The position numbers and the translations under genes are program-made. From the NCBI RefSeq assembly GCF_006716115.1, contig NZ_VFOO01000001.1, positions 124,001-188,000 of the forward strand: DNA of 64,000 bases, written 5' to 3'. A model generated the notes under the pieces. It saw only the letters and a list, made by a program, of their open reading frames with translations, made no database searches and was not told where the DNA came from. Below, in pieces: positions 52,009 to 59,939 of this stretch (within the stretch, counting starts at the first letter, position 1; each line of letters begins with the position of its first letter). Source of the stretch: Subtercola boreus. GTDB lineage: Bacteria > Actinomycetota > Actinomycetes > Actinomycetales > Microbacteriaceae.

Positions 52009-52512
52009 ATGACGGAGCTGCACGAAACCCCCCTGAATGACATCCCGATCGCGACGACGACAGGCACGGAGACCTCGCTCGCCGAGTTCGACGGCAAGGT
52101 GAAGCTGATCGTGAACGTGGCGTCGCGCTGCGGGCTCGCCCCGCAGTACGAGAAGCTGGAGCAGCTGCAGAAGACCTACGGCGAGCGCGGCTTCACCGTG
52201 CTCGGGTTCCCGAGCAACCAGTTCCTGCAGGAGCTCGGCTCGGCCGAGGCGATCAGCGAGTACTGTTCGACGACCTGGGGCATCACCTTCCCGATCTTCG
52301 AGAAGATCAAGGTCAACGGCCGGAGTGAGCACCCGCTCTACACCGAGTTGAAGAAGGCGACCGACGCCGAAGGCAAGGCGGGCAAGGTGAAGTGGAACTT
52401 CGAGAAGTTCGTCGTCACCCCCGACGGCTCGGTGCACCGGTTCCGTCCGCGCACCGAACCGGATGACCCGGCCATCGTCTCGCTCATCGAGAGTTCACTG
52501 CCCGAGGCCTGA
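52009..52512 (+). CDS. Glutathione peroxidase-like (thiol peroxidase)
   Basis: A 167-residue peroxidase of the GPx family. The active-site tetrad is visible: Cys41 in NVASRCGLAPQYEKL, Gln71 in GFPSNQF, and Trp/Asn in KWNFEKFVV. A cysteine replaces selenocysteine, as in bacteria. Actinobacteria lack glutathione, so it probably takes electrons from thioredoxin or mycothiol. A further cysteine (SEYCSTTW) is in position to resolve the sulfenic acid. It follows the EthD-like gene by three bases. Confidence 0.9.
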   Translation: MTELHETPLNDIPIATTTGTETSLAEFDGKVKLIVNVASRCGLAPQYEKLEQLQKTYGERGFTVLGFPSNQFLQELGSAEAISEYCSTTWGITFPIFEKIKVNGRSEHPLYTELKKATDAEGKAGKVKWNFEKFVVTPDGSVHRFRPRTEPDDPAIVSLIESSLPEA

Positions 52513-52552
52513 GCCTCCACCGCTGGGGGCCGTCCGGCCGAGCGGCCCCCGC

Positions 52553-53569
52553 TCAGCCTGCCGAGCCCCGCACCACCAGCTCGGTCGGCAGCACGGTGAC
52601 CCGCGGAACGTCGCGCTGTTCGATCACCCGCACCAGCACCTCCGCCATCTTCGCCCCCATCTCGTTGGACGGCTGCCGCACGGTGGTAAGCGGAGGTGTG
52701 GCGGTGGCGCCGTAGAAGTTGTCGTCGAATCCGACGACGGCGATGTTGGCGGGGATCGCCAGCCCGCGCTCATGGAGCACGGAGTAGACCCCCGCAGCCA
52801 TCTGGTCGTTCGCCACGAAGAGAGCGTCGAGCGGGCGGCCACGGTCGAGCATCCGGATCATCGCGGCCGCACCCGACTCGGGTGTGAAGTCTCCGCACTC
52901 GACCAGGGTGGAGTCGAGGCCCTCGGCATCCAGGGCATCGCGCCAGCCGGCGAGGCGGTCAAGGCCCGGCGGCATGTCCTGGGGACCGGCGATCGTGCCG
53001 TGCTGCCGGAGCCCGCGCCCGAGCAGGTGCTCGGTCGCCGCACGCGCCCCGCCGTAGTTGTCGACGTCGACGTAGTAGGTCAGGGCGCCGCCCGCTGCGA
53101 GCGGCCTCCCGCCGAACACGACCGGGAGCGTGCGGCTCACCTCGCCCAGGGAGTGGTCGCCGCTGTGGTGCGAGACCACGAGGGCCCCGTCGACGTTGCC
53201 GCCGAGCAGGTAGCGCTGGGTCTTCTCGGGGGTGTCGTCGGAGGCGATCAGCATGGTCAGGGTGTAGTCGGTGTCGGCGAGGTGGAGGGCGATGCCCTGG
53301 GTCACGCTGGCCAGGAACGGGTCCGAGAACAGCTTCGCGGTCGACTCCGGCATCACGAGCGCGATCGTGCGGGTGCGGCGGCTGGCCAGGGTGCGGGCGG
53401 CCCGGTTGGGCACGTAGTTGAGCGACGCGATCGCCTCGTTCACCCGTTCGACCACACGGACCGACACCTTGGGGGAGTTGTTGACGACCCGCGAGACGGT
53501 GGCCCGTGAGACCCCCGCGAGGGCGGCCACCATTTCGAGGGTGGGTGAACCTCCCCGCTGATCGCTCAC
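52553..53569 (-). CDS. LacI-family transcriptional regulator
   Basis: A 338-residue LacI regulator. The helix-turn-helix is at about 12-60 (EMVAALAGVSRATVSRVVNNS, the LacI consensus), the hinge helix follows at YVPNRAARTLASRR, and the sugar-binding domain (about 65-335) has ALVMPESTAKLFSDPFLASVTQGI and GALVVSHHSG. No sugar transport or catabolic genes lie close by, so its target is probably distant. The frame is open upstream, but GTG 53569 gives the normal N-terminus and AAGGCGGG lies about eight bases before it. Confidence 0.87.
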   Translation of the reverse strand: MSDQRGGSPTLEMVAALAGVSRATVSRVVNNSPKVSVRVVERVNEAIASLNYVPNRAARTLASRRTRTIALVMPESTAKLFSDPFLASVTQGIALHLADTDYTLTMLIASDDTPEKTQRYLLGGNVDGALVVSHHSGDHSLGEVSRTLPVVFGGRPLAAGGALTYYVDVDNYGGARAATEHLLGRGLRQHGTIAGPQDMPPGLDRLAGWRDALDAEGLDSTLVECGDFTPESGAAAMIRMLDRGRPLDALFVANDQMAAGVYSVLHERGLAIPANIAVVGFDDNFYGATATPPLTTVRQPSNEMGAKMAEVLVRVIEQRDVPRVTVLPTELVVRGSAG

Positions 53570-53667
53570 GGCCCGCCTTCCCTCGTTGGTCTGCCCCCCC
53601 AGTGTAAGGCGACGGCGATTCGCCGGAGGCGATGCGGTACGGCCCCGCATCCTGCAACACTGGGTCG

Positions 53668-55599
53668 ATGCAGCAGACACATTCCGCTCCTGAGGTGACC
53701 GAAGGCGACAGGTCGCCGCGTTTCCCCCGCCTGCGGGAGCTGGTGAGCCACCGCCGCGGATTCTCGGACAGCGAGAAGACCGCGGCCGCCCTGCTGCTCG
53801 TCGCGACCGTGCTCGCGCTGGTCTGGGCGAACCTCCCGCTCGGCAGCTCGTACGACGACTTCTGGCACTCGACCGTCTCGCTGCAGGTCGGCACGAACAC
53901 TCTCGGACTCGACTTCCGGTCGCTCGTCAACGAGGGGCTCATGACCCTCTTCTTCTTCGTCGTCGGGCTCGAGGTGAAACGCGAGTTCGCCCTCGGTGAG
54001 CTCAGCACCTGGTCGCGGGCCGTGGTGCCGGTCAGCGCCGCGATCGCCGGTCTCGCCATCCCCGCCGTGATCTTCCTGCTCATCAACGGCAGCGGGGAGT
54101 CGAGCCACGCCTGGGGCGTCGTGATCTCAAGCGACACGGCCTTCCTCCTCGGCGCGCTCGCGATCGTCGGGCCACGCCTGCCCGGTCACCTCCGCACCTT
54201 CCTGCTCGCCCTCGCGGTGGTCGACGACATCGGTGCGCTCGCCGTGATCGCGATCTTCTACACCGACGAGGTGCACATCATCCCCCTGATCGTCGCCGCC
54301 GTGGCGCTCGTCGGCATCTGGGCGATGCGATACGTGACCGTCGCGCAGGGTCCGCTCTACGTCGTGCTCTCGATCGCCGTCTGGGTCGCCCTGCTCGCGT
54401 CGGGAGTGCAGCCGACGCTCGGGGGAGTGGCGATCGCGCTGCTCATCCCGGTCTACGCCCCGAGACGCCGGGAGGTCGAGCGTGCCGCGGAGCTCAGCCG
54501 CGCGTTCCGCCAGTCGCCCAACCCGGTCTACGCGCAGGCGGCCGTGCGCGGCCTGCTGAACTCGGTCTCGGTGAACGACCGTCTGCATACGCTCTACATC
54601 CCGTACACGAGCTACCTCATCCTGCCGGTGTTCGCGCTGGCCAACGCCGGGGTGCATCTCAGCCCGGAGACGCTCGGCGCGGCCATCCGTTCGCCCCTCA
54701 CCTGGGGCGTGGTCGCGGGCCTCGTGGTCGGCAAGCTGGTGGGGATCACCGGCATCACCGCGCTGATCCGCGCCATGAAGCTCGGCGTTCTCGCACCCGG
54801 GTTGACGCTCGGCCGGGTCGGCGGCGGCGCTGCGCTCTCGGGCATCGGCTTCACGATCTCCCTGTTCATCATCGACCTCGCCATCGATGACCCGCAGTTG
54901 CAGGACGAAGCGCGCGTCGGCGTGCTCGCCGCGTCGCTGATCGCCTTCCTGCTGGGCTGGGCGGTCTTCCGCATCGTCGACCGGGTACAGCCCCCGTCGC
55001 GCATGAGCCTCGTGCTCGCCCGCGACGTCGACCCCGCCCGCGACCACATCAGAGGGCCGGTGGATGCTCCGCTCACGCTCGTCGAATACGGAGACTTCGA
55101 GTGCCCGTTCTGTTCGCGCGCCACGGGGTCGATCGACGAGGTGCGGGCGCACTTCGGCGACAGTCTGCGCTATGTCTGGCGTCACCTGCCCCTCACCCGC
55201 GTGCATCCACACGCCCTGCTCGCGGCGCGGGCGAGCGAGGCGGCGGCGAACCAGGGGAAGTTCTTCGAGCTGGCCCCCTTGATGTTCGGCCACCAGGACG
55301 CCCTCGAACTCGACGACCTGCTGGGCTACGCGGCCTCGCTCGACCTCGACCTCGACCGTTTCGAGGAGGACATGCGCTCGAGCGAAGTCGTCAGCCGGGT
55401 GCGCGACGACGCGATCGACGCCGAGCTGATGGACGTGCACTCCACGCCGACGTTCTTCATCTGCGGCAAACGGCACTCGGGGCCGTACGATGCGGCGACG
55501 CTGATCCGGGAGCTGTACGAGTCGGGGCAGGCGTCCGCGCCTGCGCCGGGCGGGCCGGGCTCCGGGGGTTCGACCCCTCAGAACGCTGGCTTAGGCTAG
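53668..55599 (+). CDS. nhaA: Na+/H+ antiporter NhaA fused to a DsbA-like domain
   Basis: A 643-residue fusion. Residues about 20-445 are NhaA: the cytoplasmic funnel begins with [20 protein letters not shown], the ion-binding aspartate pair is in [19 protein letters not shown], and the last helices include [20 protein letters not shown]. Residues about 460-630 are a DsbA/thioredoxin domain with the active site C479-P-F-C482 ([12 protein letters not shown]) and the cis-Pro in STPTFFICG. NhaA exchanges two protons for one sodium ion; the fused domain should face the same side as the NhaA C-terminus, the cytoplasm, if the helix count is even. A -10-like AACACT precedes the ATG by six bases. Confidence 0.92.
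   Translation: MQQTHSAPEVTEGDRSPRFPRLRELVSHRRGFSDSEKTAAALLLVATVLALVWANLPLGSSYDDFWHSTVSLQVGTNTLGLDFRSLVNEGLMTLFFFVVGLEVKREFALGELSTWSRAVVPVSAAIAGLAIPAVIFLLINGSGESSHAWGVVISSDTAFLLGALAIVGPRLPGHLRTFLLALAVVDDIGALAVIAIFYTDEVHIIPLIVAAVALVGIWAMRYVTVAQGPLYVVLSIAVWVALLASGVQPTLGGVAIALLIPVYAPRRREVERAAELSRAFRQSPNPVYAQAAVRGLLNSVSVNDRLHTLYIPYTSYLILPVFALANAGVHLSPETLGAAIRSPLTWGVVAGLVVGKLVGITGITALIRAMKLGVLAPGLTLGRVGGGAALSGIGFTISLFIIDLAIDDPQLQDEARVGVLAASLIAFLLGWAVFRIVDRVQPPSRMSLVLARDVDPARDHIRGPVDAPLTLVEYGDFECPFCSRATGSIDEVRAHFGDSLRYVWRHLPLTRVHPHALLAARASEAAANQGKFFELAPLMFGHQDALELDDLLGYAASLDLDLDRFEEDMRSSEVVSRVRDDAIDAELMDVHSTPTFFICGKRHSGPYDAATLIRELYESGQASAPAPGGPGSGGSTPQNAGLG
55592..55597 (+). promoter_or_regulatory. 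Possible -10 box TAGGCT for the FBP gene
   Basis: TAGGCT overlaps the nhaA stop region and lies 40 bases before the GTG at 55638, where a ribosome site is present. Confidence 0.4.
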
Positions 55600-55637
55600 A
55601 AGCATCCGATCGCCACCAGGAGCAGCGAGGAGCGCGT

Positions 55638-56138
55638 GTGAACAGGATGACCGGAATGCAGATTCGGCATTCGATCGTCAACGGTTCGGCGGCAGAGGTC
55701 GCGAACATCGTGCTTCCCTCCGACTTCGTCGAGCTCGACTGGGAGAACCTCGACTTCCTCGGCTGGCGGGACTCGCACTCGCCGCACCTCGGGTACATCG
55801 TGCGCTGGGACGGTGACGAGCCGGTCGGCATCATCGTGCGGGAGGCCGACGGCCCGCTCTCCCGGCGCCGCATGATGATGTGCCAGTTGTGCCGTGCCAC
55901 CCACACGGAGCACGGCGTCTCCCTGTTCAGCGCGAAACGCGCGGGGGAGGCGGGTCTCGCCGGCAACACGGTCGGCACATACATCTGCGCGAACCTCGGC
56001 TGCTCGGCCAACATCCGCGTGGAGGTGCCGCACGCCTCGTACTACTCGGACCCCGAGAGCGTGCTCGCCCAGAAGGTCGAGGGGCTCGAGTCGCGGGTGA
56101 GCGGCTTCCTCCGCGACGTGATGCGCCCGCTGGACTGA
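55638..56138 (+). CDS. FBP-domain zinc-finger protein
   Basis: A 166-residue protein matching the FBP domain found at the C-terminus of elongation factor G-binding proteins (FusB relatives). The treble-clef zinc site is MCQLCRATHTEHGVSLF ... TYICANLGCSANIR, four cysteines in two pairs. The N-terminal part has LGYIVRWDGDEPVGIIVRE, a fold-specific strand pair. FusB-type proteins release EF-G from stalled ribosomes; this shorter form has only the zinc domain, so ribosome binding is a reasonable guess. GTG 55638 follows AGGAG at six bases; ATG 55647 is an alternative start. Confidence 0.75.
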   Translation: MNRMTGMQIRHSIVNGSAAEVANIVLPSDFVELDWENLDFLGWRDSHSPHLGYIVRWDGDEPVGIIVREADGPLSRRRMMMCQLCRATHTEHGVSLFSAKRAGEAGLAGNTVGTYICANLGCSANIRVEVPHASYYSDPESVLAQKVEGLESRVSGFLRDVMRPLD

Positions 56139-56168
56139 GCCGCGCTCGCCGTGCGGTGCGGCGGCGGG

Positions 56169-57446
56169 CTACAGGCCGGCGGTGCCGAAAAGTAGCCCGA
56201 GCAGGTAGGTGACGAGCGCGGCGCCGTAGCCGATCGCGAGCTGGCGGAGGGCCCGTCGGAGGGGCGGCCCGCCCGAGAGGATGCCCACGACCGCGCCCGT
56301 GCCGAGCAGGGCGATGCCCACCAGGACGGCCGCGACGATGAGCGCGGGGAGGCCCTGCAGCCCGAAGAGATAGGGGAGCACCGGGATGATCGCGCCCGAC
56401 GCGAAGAAGCAGAAGCTCGAGACGGCGGCGCTGAGGCCCGTGCCGACGGCTTCGTGCTCGTCGACCTCCTCGTGGGCGGCCGGGTCGGCGATGCTGGCGG
56501 TGCCGGCCGGGTCGGCGGTGCTGCCGGTACCGCCGGTGCTGCGGGGGTCGTCGGCGCTGCTGTTGGCGGTGGCCGGGTCGAGCGGGTCGCCCGCAGGCAC
56601 GTCGGCCGCGACATCCGGCGCCGCCTTCGCGAGGGACGGGAGAACGATGGCCCCCGTCATCACGGCGTGCCCGCGGAGCACCTCCGTGGCGTGTGCCTCG
56701 GCCTCCTCGACGCTCATGCCTCGCGCCCGGTAGACCAGCGCGAGTTCATTCGCGTCGACGTCGAGGTGCGGCACCGCGCGGGTGGCCTCGGGGTTCGGAG
56801 TGGAGGCTTCGAGCAGCTCCCGTTGCGACCGCACCGACACGTACTCGCCGGCCCCCATCGAGAGGGCGCCCGCGAGCAGCCCGGCGAGTCCCGTGACGAG
56901 CACGACCGCATTCGGCACGCCGCTCGCCGAGATGCCGATCACGAGCGCGAGGTTCGAGACGAGGCCGTCGTTCGCTCCGAAGACGGCGGCGCGGAACGTG
57001 CCCGAGAGGCGGTTGCGGCCGCGGGCGGCGAGTCCGCGCACCACCTCGGCGTGCACCTGTTCATCCGCCGCCATCGCGGGCGTCGCATCCGAGTCGTTCG
57101 CGTACGGCGAGCGGGACTCCGCGCGCTGCGCGAGCGCCAGCACGAAGACCGAGCCGAACCGCCGGGCCAGGAACCCGAGGATGCGCGTGCGGAGGTCACC
57201 GCGATGCGTGCTGCCGATGTTGTCGCCGAGGAGCGCGCGCCAGTGCGCCTCGTGCCGCACCTCGGCTTCGGCGAGGGCGAGCAGGATGGCGCGTTCCTCA
57301 CCCGTGCGCCGCTCGGCCAGGTCGCGGTAGACGGCGGCCTCGGCGCGTTCGTCGGCCAGGTACTGCCGCCAGCGCCGGATGTCGGATGCGCGCGGCTTGG
57401 CGGCGGCCGCCGGGCTGCTGGCGCGGGTCGCCGGGTCAAAACTCAT
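56169..57446 (-). CDS. MbfA-like iron exporter (erythrin-VIT1 fusion)
   Basis: A 425-residue membrane-bound ferritin-like exporter. Residues about 25-145 are an erythrin (rubrerythrin-like) helical bundle with the di-iron ligands in YLADERAEAAVYRDLAE and LAEAEVRHEAHW, then AMAADEQVHAEVVRG. Residues about 155-425 are a VIT1/CCC1 transporter with five membrane helices (AAVFGANDGLVSNLALVIG starts it). The cytosolic loop between helices 2 and 3 carries a long Asp/Ala/Gly/Ser-rich insertion. The bacterial MbfA protein exports Fe2+ and protects against iron and peroxide stress. A GATAAT box six bases upstream supports the ATG. Confidence 0.85.
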   Translation of the reverse strand: MSFDPATRASSPAAAAKPRASDIRRWRQYLADERAEAAVYRDLAERRTGEERAILLALAEAEVRHEAHWRALLGDNIGSTHRGDLRTRILGFLARRFGSVFVLALAQRAESRSPYANDSDATPAMAADEQVHAEVVRGLAARGRNRLSGTFRAAVFGANDGLVSNLALVIGISASGVPNAVVLVTGLAGLLAGALSMGAGEYVSVRSQRELLEASTPNPEATRAVPHLDVDANELALVYRARGMSVEEAEAHATEVLRGHAVMTGAIVLPSLAKAAPDVAADVPAGDPLDPATANSSADDPRSTGGTGSTADPAGTASIADPAAHEEVDEHEAVGTGLSAAVSSFCFFASGAIIPVLPYLFGLQGLPALIVAAVLVGIALLGTGAVVGILSGGPPLRRALRQLAIGYGAALVTYLLGLLFGTAGL

Positions 57447-57452
57447 GCTCCC

Positions 57453-57458
57453 ATTATC
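57453..57458 (-). promoter_or_regulatory. -10 box GATAAT, leaderless start for the mbfA-like gene
   Basis: GATAAT, a five-of-six match to TATAAT, lies six bases before the ATG at 57446 on the minus strand. Confidence 0.55.
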
Positions 57459-57492
57459 CCGGGGAGCCGGCTCCGCCCGTGCGGGGCGCCGC

Positions 57493-57939
57493 TCAGCGCG
57501 GCTTCGGCGCGATCGAGTTCGGGTTCGTGCGCGCGTGGCGCTCGGCCCGCTCCTTCTGCGCGGCCTTCTCGGCGCGCTCCGTCTTGATGCGGGCGTTCTC
57601 CTCCATCACACCGGCCTGGCGGGCACGTTCGACGACGAGCCACTCCGGCGGAGCCTCCAGCAGCGCCTTGATCTCCGGCGTCGTGAACGCGTCGTCGACG
57701 CCCCCACGGGTGAGGCCCGAGATCGAGACGCCGAGCTTCCGCGCGACCTCCTGACGCGGGAACGGTCCGTTCAGTCGCAGCTCCACCAGCCACTCCGGTG
57801 GCGTCTCGAGCAACGTGTTCAGTTCGGCGCGCGTCACGTCGCCCTCCTGGAACTCGGCCGGCGCGGCGGGGAGGTAGATTCCCAGTTTCTTCGCCGCGGT
57901 GGCGGGCTTCATGGTCTGGGGTGATTTCGCGGGCGTCAT
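57493..57939 (-). CDS. DUF5997-family protein
   Basis: A 148-residue protein of the actinobacterial DUF5997 group. It contains two similar segments of the form LNTLLETPPEWLVELR and IKALLEAPPEWLVVER, each with the repeated LLExPPEWLV motif, separated by an HTH-like stretch (EVARKLGVSISGLTRGG). The C-terminus is Lys/Arg/Glu-rich and likely coiled. The function is unknown. It is divergent from a LysR-effector-like gene with overlapping -10 boxes, an arrangement I recall from other actinobacteria; the two may form a split regulator in which this protein supplies DNA binding. That last point is inference. Confidence 0.75.
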   Translation of the reverse strand: MTPAKSPQTMKPATAAKKLGIYLPAAPAEFQEGDVTRAELNTLLETPPEWLVELRLNGPFPRQEVARKLGVSISGLTRGGVDDAFTTPEIKALLEAPPEWLVVERARQAGVMEENARIKTERAEKAAQKERAERHARTNPNSIAPKPR

Positions 57940-57945
57940 GAGGCC

Positions 57946-57955
57946 AGCGTATCCT
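57946..57955. promoter_or_regulatory. Overlapping divergent -10 boxes
   Basis: TACGCT (minus strand, 57951-57946) lies six bases before the DUF5997 ATG, and TATCCT (plus strand, 57950-57955) five bases before GTG 57961. The two boxes share bases 57950-57951, so RNA polymerase can occupy only one promoter at a time. Confidence 0.55.
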
Positions 57956-57960
57956 GACCA

Positions 57961-58887
57961 GTGTTGTTGGCGGATGATCGGGGCGTGACCATGACGAACG
58001 AGCACTCCGGCGAGTCCGCCGCCGCTCCGGTGACGGAGCCCGCCGCCCCGGGCATCCGGCCGTTCAGCATCGCCTTCGCCGCCGGCGTCACCGTCACGAA
58101 GTGGACGCGGCTGTGGGCCGAACGCCGCCCCGGGACGCCGCTCGAGGTCTTCCGCGCGGAGGCCGATCAGCAGGTCGCGGTGCTGCACGAGCGCTCCGCC
58201 GACGTCAGTTTCGTTCGCCTGCCTGTCGAACAGCAGGGGCTCAGTGTCATCACCCTCTACAGCGAGGTGCAGGTCGTCGTCGTGCCGAAAGACCACCCCG
58301 CGTCGGTGTTCGACGCTGTCACCGTGGCCGACCTCGCCGACGAGCACCTGCTGCAAGATCCTGACCTGGTGCCGGAATGGCGCGACGTCGCCGCGGAGAT
58401 CGTCGACGGTTCGCGGAGGCCGCTGCGCGGCATCCAGAGCATCGACGACGCCGTCGAACAGGTGGCGGCGGGTGTCGGCATCCTGATTGTGCCGCAGGCC
58501 ATCGCCCGGCTTTCCAGTCGCAAAGACGTGGTCTACCGGCCGGTGACGGATGTCGCGGAGACCCGGATCGCGCTGGCCTGGCTGTCCGAGGAGACCACCG
58601 CCGACATCGAGGAGTTCGTCGGCATCGTGCGGGGGCGTTCGGCGTCGAGTTCACGGGCCCCGTCGCGGGAGGCCGAGGAGACGGCCCCGGATGCCCGGGT
58701 GAAGAAGCTCGGACCGGTGGCCAAGGCGAAAGCCAAAGCGCGGGCCGCGGCCGAGGCGGAGGCCGCGTCGGCCAAGCGTGCCGGCGTGAAGAAGCCTGCT
58801 GCGACGCAGGCCGCCCGCAAGAAGAAGCAGTCGGACGCCGCCAATGCCGCCCAGGCGCGGAGGCGTAAGTTCGGTGGGAAGCGCTGA
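57961..58887 (+). CDS. LysR-type substrate-binding domain protein with basic tail
   Basis: A 308-residue protein. Residues about 30-215 match the LysR effector domain, including FRAEADQQVAVLHERSADVSFVRLP, VVVVPKDHPASVFDAVTVADLADEHLLQDPDLVPEW and DDAVEQVAAGVGILIVPQAI. There is no N-terminal winged helix. The C-terminal 85 residues are a Lys/Arg/Ala-rich basic tail (KKLGPVAKAKAKARAAAEAEAASAKRA and following), suited to nucleic-acid contact. It is divergent from the DUF5997 gene, sharing overlapping -10 boxes. Starts at GTG 57961 or ATG 57991; the former is used because of the TATCCT box. A paralogous effector-only protein is encoded at 36650-37444. Confidence 0.78.
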   Translation: MLLADDRGVTMTNEHSGESAAAPVTEPAAPGIRPFSIAFAAGVTVTKWTRLWAERRPGTPLEVFRAEADQQVAVLHERSADVSFVRLPVEQQGLSVITLYSEVQVVVVPKDHPASVFDAVTVADLADEHLLQDPDLVPEWRDVAAEIVDGSRRPLRGIQSIDDAVEQVAAGVGILIVPQAIARLSSRKDVVYRPVTDVAETRIALAWLSEETTADIEEFVGIVRGRSASSSRAPSREAEETAPDARVKKLGPVAKAKAKARAAAEAEAASAKRAGVKKPAATQAARKKKQSDAANAAQARRRKFGGKR

Positions 58888-58901
58888 ACGAAAGGCAGGC
58901 C

Positions 58902-59939
58902 ATGAAAGCCGTTGTTTACTCCCGCACGGGCGGGCCAGAGGTGTTGGAGTTCGTCAACAGGGAGCTCCCGGCGGTCGAAGCAGGCGAGGTGCGCGTGCGG
59001 ATCGCGGTGTCGGGTGTCAACCCAACAGACTGGAAGTCACGCTCGGGAGCCGCGGGCGGTTCGGGCGCAGCGGTGGAGGTCGACCCCGAGCAGGTGCCCA
59101 ACCAGGACGGCGCCGGTGTCGTCGACGCCATCGGTCTGGGTGTGACGCGCTTCGCGGTGGGCGACCGGGTGTGGCTGCGGGATTCCGCGTTCCAGCGCCC
59201 GACCGGCACGGCGGCCGAGTACACCGTGCTGCCCGACCATCTCGTGAATCCGCTGCCCGACGGGGTCTCCTTCGACGTCGGGGCGTCGCTCGGCATTCCG
59301 GCCCTGACCGCACACCGGGCGCTCACGGCGCGGGAGTCGGGCCCGGCGCGGCTTTCGCCGGGCTCGCTGGTCGGTACGACGGTGCTGGTGACCGGTGGCG
59401 CGGGGGCGGTCGGCCACGCCGCCATCCAACTCGCCGTCTGGGCCGGAGCGACGGTGATCACCACCGTGAGCAGCGCCAGGAAGGCTGACCTGGCCGCGGC
59501 GGCCGGTGCCCACCACATCGTGAACTACCGCAGCGAAGACGTCGTCGCCCGGGTGAAGGAGATCGCCCCGCGCGGCGTCGAGATCGTGGTCGAGGTGAAT
59601 CCGCTCGCGAACATCGCCGACGACATCGCCGTCATCACCCGGGGCGGCACGGTCGCCATCTACGTTGCCGACGAGCCGGATGAGATCCCGGTGCCGGCCC
59701 GCGCGAGCATGGTGAAGAACGTGCGCCTGCAGTTCGTGCTCACCTACACGACGAGCGAGGTCGAGAAGGCCAATGCGGTCGCGGCGGTGACGGCTGCGGC
59801 GGCAGCCGGCGCGCTCGAGGTCGACGACGACCACGGCCTGCCGCTCACCCGGTTCACTCTCGCCGAGACCGCGGCGGCACATGAGGCGGTCGAGGGCGGC
59901 GCGGTCGGCAAGGTGCTCATCGACGTGGCCGGGCTGTGA
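58902..59939 (+). CDS. Quinone oxidoreductase-like zinc-free MDR enzyme
   Basis: A 345-residue medium-chain dehydrogenase/reductase of the quinone oxidoreductase group. The GroES-like N-terminal domain starts MKAVVYSRTGGPEVLEFV; the Rossmann site is TVLVTGGAGAVGHAAIQLA (160-178); GIPALTAHRAL and VGDRVWL are group motifs. The zinc-binding cysteines of alcohol dehydrogenases are absent, so it uses NADPH without zinc. Known homologues reduce quinones or enones. It is coupled by a GTGA overlap to the GH13 amylase gene, an unusual pairing. GAAAGGCAGG precedes the ATG. Confidence 0.88.
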   Translation: MKAVVYSRTGGPEVLEFVNRELPAVEAGEVRVRIAVSGVNPTDWKSRSGAAGGSGAAVEVDPEQVPNQDGAGVVDAIGLGVTRFAVGDRVWLRDSAFQRPTGTAAEYTVLPDHLVNPLPDGVSFDVGASLGIPALTAHRALTARESGPARLSPGSLVGTTVLVTGGAGAVGHAAIQLAVWAGATVITTVSSARKADLAAAAGAHHIVNYRSEDVVARVKEIAPRGVEIVVEVNPLANIADDIAVITRGGTVAIYVADEPDEIPVPARASMVKNVRLQFVLTYTTSEVEKANAVAAVTAAAAAGALEVDDDHGLPLTRFTLAETAAAHEAVEGGAVGKVLIDVAGL

